DNA from: Methanomassiliicoccales archaeon UBA280
GTDB taxonomy: Archaea > Thermoplasmatota > Thermoplasmata > SG8-5
Length of the DNA: 12,145 bases
Reading direction: 5' to 3'
NCBI GenBank assembly: GCA_002499085.1
Contig: DAKD01000006.1
Span: 3,475-15,619 of the forward strand
A program made the position numbers and the translations under genes. Within the stretch, counting starts at the first letter, position 1; each line of letters starts with the position of its first letter. Shown here piece by piece: positions 1-5,666 of the stretch. Below the pieces are notes generated by a model. The model saw only the letters and a list, made by a program, of their open reading frames with translations. It ran no database searches and was not told where the DNA came from.

Positions 1-30
1 GTCGCGACACATGTGTCGCTCCTAGCCCCT
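1..30. repeat. Left copy of 30-base terminal direct repeat, with palindrome
   Basis: Bases 1-30 are identical, in the same orientation, to bases 12116-12145. The unit contains a perfect 16-base palindrome, GCGACACATGTGTCGC (4-19), overlapping a second palindrome GTCGCGAC (1-8), and ends in the start of a CCCCTAG heptamer series. Either the sequence closes on itself (circle or assembly join), or this is a dispersed intergenic repeat at which an assembly stopped. Confidence 0.85.
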
Positions 31-66
31 AGCCCCTAGCCCCTATGCCCCTAGCCCCTAGTCCCT
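20..66. repeat. C-rich heptamer array (TAGCCCC)n
   Basis: Six consecutive units begin at 23, 30, 37, 44, 52 and 59. The first three and the fifth are TAGCCCC. The fourth is TATGCCCC (one extra base) and the sixth TAGTCCC. The minus strand reads (CTAGGGG)n, with runs of four G separated by three bases, so it could form a G-quadruplex. The array lies 80-odd bases before the cdc48 start, outside the likely core promoter. Confidence 0.8.
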
Positions 67-106
67 GAATCCAACATTCACCAAGAAGTTGACAGACTCG
101 ATACGG

Positions 107-149
107 GCAAAAACATAAATCCGCCTCTGGATTATCCTGTGGAGATAAG
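107..149 (+). promoter_or_regulatory. Probable cdc48 promoter and short leader
   Basis: An AT-rich element CATAAAT (114-120), preceded by an A-run, is the best TATA-box candidate. GGAGATAAG (141-149) directly precedes the ATG. The gap between TATA element and GGAGAT is about 20 bases, the same arrangement as before the two minus-strand membrane-protein genes. Transcription would then start close to the GGAG itself, giving a very short leader. The TATA match here is weaker than in the other two. Confidence 0.45.
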
Positions 150-2369
150 ATGCCGAACAGCCTCATACTGAAGGTGGAGAGGGCGCTCCAGCAATCCGAC
201 ATCGGCCTCGGGAAGGTGCGGGTCGACACGAAGACCAGGATGGCCCTGGGCCTGGAGGTCGAGGACGTCATCGAGGTCTTGGGCCGCAAGAAGACGGCAG
301 CCAGGGTTTTCAAGCTCCCGCAGGACGACGAGGGCAAGGGCCTGGTAAGGATGTGCAACATGCTGAGGGCCAGTGCCGGAGTCTCTCCAGGTGACAAGGT
401 CGAGATCAAGAAGGCCGCGCCAGCGCCGGCTTCGAAGATCGTGCTCGCGCCCTCTGTCACGGAAGGCACGCGCCTGAGGTTCGGCGAGGGCATCGAGGAA
501 TTCATCAAGAGAGGCCTCAACGAGAGGCCGCTGGTCAAGGGCGACATCATCCTCATACCCGGTGTGGGCCTGAGCGGCCAGATACCGTTCGTGGTCGTGA
601 GCACCTCGCCCAAGGACGTTGTCATGGTCACGCGCAACACCGCCTTGGAGGTCAAGGAGGAGGCAGTCCAGGAGGACGAGATAGGCGCCACGAACATTGC
701 CTACGAGGACATTGGCGGCCTGGGGGACGAGCTTCAGAGGGTGAGGGAGATAATCGAGCTTCCTCTCAAGCATCCGGAGCTGTTCAGGAGGCTGGGCATA
801 ACCCCTCCCAAGGGCGTGCTTCTGTACGGTCCTCCGGGCACGGGAAAGACCCTGATAGCAAAGGCCGTGGCGAACGAGGCCGGCGCGAGCTTCTACTCCA
901 TCCAGGGGCCGGAGATAATGTCCAAGTATTACGGCCAGAGCGAGGAGAAACTTCGCGAGAAGTTCGACGAGGCAGAGAAGAATGCGCCGTCCGTGATATT
1001 CATTGACGAGCTGGACTCGATAGCCCCGAAGAGGGACGAGGTCTCGGGCGAGGTGGAGAGGCGCGTTGTGGCGCAGCTGCTCACTCTCATGGACGGGCTC
1101 AGCTCCAGGGGCAATGTCATAGTCATAGCGGCCACGAACAGGGAGGCGTCCATCGACGAGGCCCTGAGGCGACCCGGCAGGTTCGACAGGGAGATAGAGA
1201 TAGGCGTGCCCGACTGCGAGGGCAGGAAGGAGATACTCGAGATACACTCGAGAGGCATGCCCATAGCAGGAGACGACATCTCGAAATCCAGGATGCTGGA
1301 CGAGTTCGCCTCCGTGACCCACGGATTCGTCGGCGCCGATCTCGCGGCGCTCTGCAGGGAGGCGGCCATGCGCGCGCTGAGGAGATACCTCCCGGACTTC
1401 GACCTGGACCAGCCCATCCCGGCCGAGATAATAGAGAAGATGGAAGTGACGCGCGACGACTTCAGGGACGCGCTGAAGGATGTGGAGCCGAGCGCCATGC
1501 GCGAGTTCCTGGTTGAAATACCCCAGATCACCTGGGAGGATATAGGCGGCCTGGACGGGGTGAAGCGCACCCTCAAGGAGGCCGTCGAGCTTCCGCTCAA
1601 GGACCCTGAGTCCTTCAAGAGGCTCGGCATAAAGCCGCCCAGGGGCATACTCATGTACGGCCCGCCCGGCACCGGAAAGACACTGCTGGCCAAAGCCGTG
1701 GCCAATGAATCCGAAGCGAATTTCATCTCGATAAAGGGGCCGGAGGTCATGTCGAAATGGGTCGGGGAAAGCGAGAAGGCGGTCCGCGCGGTCTTCAAGA
1801 AGGCCAAGCAGGTCGCCCCCTCGATCGTGTTCTTCGACGAGATCGACGCGATAGCGCCGCAGAGAGGTTCATCGCAGGATTCCGGGGTCACGGAGCGCGT
1901 GGTCAACCAGATACTCACGTCCATGGACGGCCTCCAGTCCCTTGAAGGAGTTGTCGTCATAGGCGCCACCAACAGGCCGGACATAATGGACAGGGCGCTG
2001 CTGCGCACGGGCAGGTTCGACAGGCTGGTGTTCGTGGGCGCTCCCGACAGGGAGTCAAGGAAATCCATATTCGCCGTTCACACAAAGTGCATGCCGCTGA
2101 AGAACGTTGACATAAGCTGGCTTGCCGATTCCACCGACGGGTACGTGGGCGCGGACATCGAGGGCGTGTGCAGGGAGGCTGCCATGGCCGCGCTGCGCGA
2201 GAATCCGAAGGCCAAGGAAATCAAGAAACAGCATTTCGAGGCAGCCCTGAAACTTGTGAGGCCCACAGCGGGCAAAGAAACTATCAAATATTACGAGGCT
2301 ATTAGGGAATCACTAGAGACCGGGGCCGCAGACCAGAAGAAAAAGGATGGGCCAGCATATTACGCCTGA
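150..2369 (+). CDS. cdc48: Cdc48/VAT-type AAA+ ATPase (p97 homologue)
   Basis: ATP-driven hexameric unfoldase of the cytosol that threads substrates through its pore, in archaea commonly in partnership with the 20S proteasome. The 739 residues match full-length family size. Residues 1-180 form the N-domain (double-psi barrel plus clam). D1 has Walker A GPPGTGKT at 227-234, Walker B VIFIDE at 282-287, sensor N330 and arginine fingers R344/R347. D2 has GPPGTGKT at 504-511, Walker B IVFFDE at 559-564, sensor N608 and R622/R625. Pore loops read KYYG (259-262) and KWVG (536-539). All catalytic residues are intact, so both rings should hydrolyse ATP. The last residues, AYYA, fit the hydrophobic-Tyr-X signature used to dock on the proteasome. 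The ATG is preceded by GGAGATAA. The PRC-barrel gene follows after 11 bases. Confidence 0.97.
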   Translation: MPNSLILKVERALQQSDIGLGKVRVDTKTRMALGLEVEDVIEVLGRKKTAARVFKLPQDDEGKGLVRMCNMLRASAGVSPGDKVEIKKAAPAPASKIVLAPSVTEGTRLRFGEGIEEFIKRGLNERPLVKGDIILIPGVGLSGQIPFVVVSTSPKDVVMVTRNTALEVKEEAVQEDEIGATNIAYEDIGGLGDELQRVREIIELPLKHPELFRRLGITPPKGVLLYGPPGTGKTLIAKAVANEAGASFYSIQGPEIMSKYYGQSEEKLREKFDEAEKNAPSVIFIDELDSIAPKRDEVSGEVERRVVAQLLTLMDGLSSRGNVIVIAATNREASIDEALRRPGRFDREIEIGVPDCEGRKEILEIHSRGMPIAGDDISKSRMLDEFASVTHGFVGADLAALCREAAMRALRRYLPDFDLDQPIPAEIIEKMEVTRDDFRDALKDVEPSAMREFLVEIPQITWEDIGGLDGVKRTLKEAVELPLKDPESFKRLGIKPPRGILMYGPPGTGKTLLAKAVANESEANFISIKGPEVMSKWVGESEKAVRAVFKKAKQVAPSIVFFDEIDAIAPQRGSSQDSGVTERVVNQILTSMDGLQSLEGVVVIGATNRPDIMDRALLRTGRFDRLVFVGAPDRESRKSIFAVHTKCMPLKNVDISWLADSTDGYVGADIEGVCREAAMAALRENPKAKEIKKQHFEAALKLVRPTAGKETIKYYEAIRESLETGAADQKKKDGPAYYA

Positions 2370-2380
2370 GGTGAAATACC

Positions 2381-2620
2381 ATGAAAAAGTTTGTATCGGA
2401 GCTGCGCGGGAAGACCGTGATGACCAACGAGGGCCAGATTCTGGGCATGATAGAGAACTTCGTCACGGACACTGTGACAGGCGAGCTCCAGCACGTTCTG
2501 GTGATGCCGGCGAACGAGGTCGAGATAAGGCTTTACAGGACTGACGCCCAGGGCAGGCTCATACTCCCGTTCAACCACATGAAGGCCGTGCGCGACGTTG
2601 TCGTGATGGACGTAGTCTGA
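2381..2620 (+). CDS. Small PRC-barrel domain protein
   Basis: This is a 79-residue protein consisting of one PRC-barrel, a small beta-barrel fold used for protein-protein contact. The pattern 'RGKTVMTNEGQILGMIENF...LQHVLVMP...LILPFNHMKAVRDVVVMDVV' (with gaps) is typical of stand-alone archaeal members. It has no signal peptide or membrane segment. The start is set by a near-consensus ribosome site, GAGGTGA (2370-2376), just after the cdc48 stop, so the gene is most likely co-transcribed with cdc48. Small archaeal PRC-barrel proteins of similar size (CdpB in haloarchaea) act with SepF and FtsZ in cell division. Whether this one does is inference, and an adaptor role for Cdc48 is equally possible. 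Confidence 0.85.
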   Translation: MKKFVSELRGKTVMTNEGQILGMIENFVTDTVTGELQHVLVMPANEVEIRLYRTDAQGRLILPFNHMKAVRDVVVMDVV

Positions 2621-2642
2621 AGCATGCCGCGATAAGACAATT

Positions 2643-2662
2643 GCCCGAAACAGGGCTGTTTT
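2643..2662 (+). terminator. Weak hairpin plus T-run after the PRC-barrel gene
   Basis: GCCC (2643-2646) pairs with GGGC (2653-2656) around a six-base loop, followed by TGTTTT (2657-2662). Archaeal termination depends mostly on T-runs, so this could end the cdc48-PRC transcript, but the stem is only four pairs. Confidence 0.3.
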
Positions 2663-2670
2663 GTGCGCAA

Positions 2671-2726
2671 TTATTATATACCAACTATCGAAAACCATAT
2701 AATACAGTTATACAATACATCGGGCC
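2671..2726 (+). promoter_or_regulatory. AT-rich promoter of the zinc-ribbon operon
   Basis: Two TATA-like elements stand out from the GC-rich surroundings: TTATTATATA (2671-2680) and CCATATAATA (2695-2704). The second is centred about 27 bases before the GTG at 2727, the distance expected for a leaderless transcript. No ribosome-binding site precedes that GTG. The first element would give a leader of about 25 bases. Confidence 0.55.
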
Positions 2727-3164
2727 GTGGCCAAGAGTTCTGCGAAAAGAAGAAAAGGACCCAAGGCGGAGGGGAAAACATCGGAATGCCCGATGTGCGG
2801 CGCTGCCGTTCCCGAGGGGGCGGACGAATGCCCGAAATGCGAAGAACCATTCACCCCCGAAGCCTTTGAGAAGGCTCTGGAGAAGGAGGAGAAAGGTTCC
2901 AAGTGGCTCTTCATATCCGGCGTGATACTCGTGCTCATCGGCGGACCCGGAGTTGCACTGGGCTCATGGCTCCATGACCTGCTGGAGATACCTGTGGGCG
3001 GCGACGCGTTCACTGTGTTCGGCTGGCTGAATCAGCTTGTTTCAATAGTAGGAATAATTATATTGGTTGTCGGCATTATCTTGCTGATATTGTCCCTGCC
3101 GAAGCTGAGCAAAACCGAAGGGGAGGACGAGGAAGAACCAGTTCAGAATTCAACCCGAGACTAG
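2727..3164 (+). CDS. Zinc-ribbon membrane protein, 145 aa
   Basis: I do not recognise a named family. After a basic N-terminus (residues 4-13 rich in K/R) comes one zinc ribbon with C21, C24, C35 and C38 (CPMCG...CPKC), spaced CxxC-x10-CxxC. A charged helix (45-58) leads to two membrane helices at about 60-81 and 103-124, then an acidic tail (EGEDEEEP). The GTG start is chosen because the next in-frame ATG lies inside the ribbon. No Shine-Dalgarno is seen, and TATA spacing suggests leaderless translation. It is the first gene of a four-gene zinc-ribbon cluster. Its membrane hairpin (GGPGVALGSW...GWLNQLVSIVGI) is clearly related to that of the next gene, suggesting duplication. It may be the minimal member of the family; its function is unknown. 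Confidence 0.85.
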   Translation: MAKSSAKRRKGPKAEGKTSECPMCGAAVPEGADECPKCEEPFTPEAFEKALEKEEKGSKWLFISGVILVLIGGPGVALGSWLHDLLEIPVGGDAFTVFGWLNQLVSIVGIIILVVGIILLILSLPKLSKTEGEDEEEPVQNSTRD

Positions 3165-3208
3165 GGGGGTTAACCATTCCAGACGAAGAGAACATACCAG
3201 AGGATTTC

Positions 3209-4339
3209 GTGTGTCCGATGTGCGGCGGTACGGTGAGCGCAAGTGCCACCGAATGCCCGGGATGCGGAGAGCCGTTCACGCCGATAGCGAACGGCGAAGC
3301 CGGACCGGCTTCACCCGAACCGGTGGGCGCGGACTATGTTTCCGAGGAAACCGTTACTGAGGTTACCGAGGAGTATGCAGTCGCCGAATCCCAGCCAGGG
3401 ACGGGAAGATGCGTTTCCTGCGACAGCCAGCTCAGGCCGGACGGAACATGCCCGACCTGTTCCGAAGAAAAACGTGCGGAAACATCGTCCGGTTGCCCCA
3501 TGTGCGGCAATCCCGAATACTCGGTGGAATCGGGAAACCTGGTCTCATGCATGGAATGCGGCAATGTCTATGTCAGGCCCCAGTACGAGGAAAAGCCGCA
3601 GAACTGGAAATGGAAGTTCTGGGTCGGCCTTGTGTTCATACTTTTCGGCAACGTGTTCGTGGCGCTGGGCTCTTATGTTCACAACGTGGCCCGCTGGTCG
3701 CCGCTCGGCTCTATGTACCTTGGCTACGGATGGATGGACCAGATGGTCGGAATAATCGGAATAGTCGTCTTCATCCTGGGCCTCATACTGTTCGCCTGGT
3801 CGTTCAAGAGGGAACGTGAAGTGACATGCCCCTCATGCAACGTGACAGTGCGGGAGAGCGACCTGACAGTTTACGTAGAATCCGAGGAGGTAACCCTGCC
3901 CGATTCCGATGCCGTGGAGAGCGCCCTGGTGGAGATCGGCGATACAGCCGAATGCCCGACATGCGGCGCTACGGTGAGCATGTTCGACACATCCTGCGCG
4001 AACTGCGGCGAGGTTTTCGATCTGAACATTCAGGAACCGCCCGCGGAGCCTGAAGAGCCTGCTGCGAAAGAAGCGGAGCCGGGCAAACTGCTCAAGGGTT
4101 CCGAGATTAACCAGGACGAGATAATAATGGAAAGCCTGGAGCTGGAAGGGCCCGAGAACGGGGTGAACGGCGACCTCGAAGCCCTGTCCGAGCTGGAGTC
4201 AGCGTTTGACGAGCCCCCTCAGAGAGTCCAGGCCGGAACCACCTGCTCGACATGCGGAGCGAGAGTGGGTCTGGGACTCGACACATGCCCGGGATGCGGC
4301 GCCTCAATACCGGTAAAACGGAAGAAGGGCGGTGAATGA
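3209..4339 (+). CDS. Multi-zinc-ribbon membrane protein, 376 aa
   Basis: Unnamed family. It has ribbons at C2/C5-C16/C19, C68/C71-C81/C84 and C96/C99-C114/C117, then a two-helix membrane hairpin (about 135-158 and 178-198), an unpaired CPSC (C207/C210) directly after the second helix, and ribbons at C249/C252-C263/C266 and C346/C349-C360/C363. Linkers are acidic and Pro-rich. The start is uncertain. GTG at 3209 has a fair AGAGGA site (3199-3204) but places the first Cys at residue 2. The reading frame stays open upstream, and an ATT at 3176 sits six bases after GGGGGG (3164-3169), which would add 11 residues (MPDEENIPEDF). The stop overlaps the next gene by eight bases if that gene starts at 4332. 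The zinc ribbons could bind protein or nucleic acid; the role is unknown. Confidence 0.85.
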   Translation: MCPMCGGTVSASATECPGCGEPFTPIANGEAGPASPEPVGADYVSEETVTEVTEEYAVAESQPGTGRCVSCDSQLRPDGTCPTCSEEKRAETSSGCPMCGNPEYSVESGNLVSCMECGNVYVRPQYEEKPQNWKWKFWVGLVFILFGNVFVALGSYVHNVARWSPLGSMYLGYGWMDQMVGIIGIVVFILGLILFAWSFKREREVTCPSCNVTVRESDLTVYVESEEVTLPDSDAVESALVEIGDTAECPTCGATVSMFDTSCANCGEVFDLNIQEPPAEPEEPAAKEAEPGKLLKGSEINQDEIIMESLELEGPENGVNGDLEALSELESAFDEPPQRVQAGTTCSTCGARVGLGLDTCPGCGASIPVKRKKGGE

Positions 4340-5666
4340 GTTGGCAAGAAAGGGCCGGGACACGAGGGAGGAGCTGGCATCCTACAGGAAGGAGATAGGC
4401 AAGCAATACATGGACGGCCTGATATCGGACAAGGAATACGAGAGGCTGCTCTATGCCAAGGAAGCCGAGCTCGGCCTCGGCGAAGCTTCCCCGGCCGAAC
4501 CCCAGGAAGGCCCCGAGTGCCCGTCATGCGGCGCGCTTCTTAACCCCCAGGACACTGAATGCCTGATATGCGGTGTCGCAGTCATGCCTGCCATGGCAAC
4601 TGTCGCGCCCGTGTCTGCCGGCGCCGCGCCGCGCCAGAGCGCAGCGCCTCCCACATGGAGAGAGGATTGGATAGACAAGCAGTACAGGGACATGCCTCCC
4701 GAGGAGCTGCTGAAGCAACCGCCGGAGGTGCTCAAGGGCGTCAGCCAGACAGACAGCAAGAAGATGGCGGACGCGTTCAACGTCAAGACAATTGAGGATT
4801 TTGCTGCCCTGAAGCACCTCGGATGGGCCCAGGAGCTTGCAGCCCTGAAGAAAGAGCAGGGCGCGTACAGGAAGGAGGAATTCGGGAGCAAGCTCGTCAA
4901 GGAGTACGAGAAGAAGGAGCTGGATGAGGTGCTCAAGGCCCCACCGCATGCCCTGCAGGGCGTGAGCGAGGCAGACTCCAAGAAGTTGGCAAAGGCATTC
5001 AATGTCAAGACCGTCGAGGACCTGGGCAACCTCAAGTTCGTGGCATGGGCTCAGGAGATACACAACATGGCCCAGGAGGCCGAGCACGGCAGGAGGATGT
5101 CGGGCAAGGAGATCCCGCCCACCTGGAGAGAGGATTGGCTCGACAAGCAGAACCGCTCAATGCCCCCCGAGGAGCTGCTGAAGCAGCCGCCGGAAGTGCT
5201 GAAGGGCGTCAGCCCGGGCGATTCGGACAGGATGAAGGCCGCGTTCAACATCAGGACCCTGGAAGACTTCGGCACATGCAAGTACATTCTCTGGTCCCAG
5301 GAGCTTGCAGCAATGCGGGACGACCCGGCCGCCTACAGGAAGGAGGACTTCGAGCACAAGCTCATAAAGGAATACGAGGAGAAGGGCCTGGATGAGATCC
5401 TCTCGGCGCCGACCCATGCGCTCCAGGGCGTGAGCGAGGCCGACTCCAGGAAACTCACCAAGGCCTTCAATGCCAAGACCGTGGAAGAGCTGGGCAACCT
5501 GAAGTACGCGGTCTGGGCAAACATGATATACAGCATGGCGCCGCCGAAGATATACAAGATTGGCGACAGGGTGCTGATGCCCTCCGGGCAGGAGGGAAGG
5601 GTGTCTTACGTTACAGAGCCCAACATCAAGGGCATTCAGGAAGTGGAAGTGGCGGTGGGTAAATGA
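4332..5666 (+). CDS. Zinc-ribbon protein with four helical GVS/DS repeats, 444 aa
   Basis: This is the only member of the cluster without membrane helices. A charged N-terminal helix with a SHOCT-like LISDKEYERL segment (30-40) precedes one zinc ribbon (C63/C66-C77/C80). A repeat of about 42 residues follows four times (130-171, 204-245, 286-327, 360-401), with consensus L.GVS..DS..L..AFN.KTVEDL..LK...WAQ.I. It suggests a helix-hairpin-helix-like bundle. The repeats come as two pairs, each pair opened by WREDW. The C-terminus (407-440, IGDRVLMPSGQEGRVSYV) looks like a small SH3/KOW-type barrel. The start may be TTG 4341 rather than GTG 4332, because GGGCGGTGA (4327-4335) is well placed for it and the protein would begin MARKGRD. 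It is probably a cytosolic partner of the membrane members; function unknown. Confidence 0.85.
   Translation: MNELARKGRDTREELASYRKEIGKQYMDGLISDKEYERLLYAKEAELGLGEASPAEPQEGPECPSCGALLNPQDTECLICGVAVMPAMATVAPVSAGAAPRQSAAPPTWREDWIDKQYRDMPPEELLKQPPEVLKGVSQTDSKKMADAFNVKTIEDFAALKHLGWAQELAALKKEQGAYRKEEFGSKLVKEYEKKELDEVLKAPPHALQGVSEADSKKLAKAFNVKTVEDLGNLKFVAWAQEIHNMAQEAEHGRRMSGKEIPPTWREDWLDKQNRSMPPEELLKQPPEVLKGVSPGDSDRMKAAFNIRTLEDFGTCKYILWSQELAAMRDDPAAYRKEDFEHKLIKEYEEKGLDEILSAPTHALQGVSEADSRKLTKAFNAKTVEELGNLKYAVWANMIYSMAPPKIYKIGDRVLMPSGQEGRVSYVTEPNIKGIQEVEVAVGK
4656..5537 (+). repeat. Tandem duplication of 468 bases inside the 444-aa gene
   Basis: Copy 1 spans 4656-5123 and copy 2 5124-5537 (the second lacks the end). 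Both open with TGGAGAGAGGATTGG and encode WREDW(I/L)DKQ followed by two helical repeats. Similarity is visible in both DNA and protein, so the pair duplication is younger than the split between the two repeats within each pair. Confidence 0.85.

Noticed and set aside
1..66. CRISPR array or true telomere
   Set aside because: The units are seven bases with no spacers, so not CRISPR. The G-rich strands do point outward at both ends, but the right end closes with the C-rich repeat in the same orientation as the left, and archaeal chromosomes are circular.
132..1322. Long open frame on the minus strand opposite cdc48 (also 929-2068)
   Set aside because: It lies wholly opposite an unmistakable gene. 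Its composition mirrors GC-rich codons and it has no recognisable domain.
3162..3173. Stop-codon read-through joining the 145-aa and 376-aa proteins
   Set aside because: The TAG at 3162 is followed in the same frame by TAA at 3171, and the next gene is in another frame.
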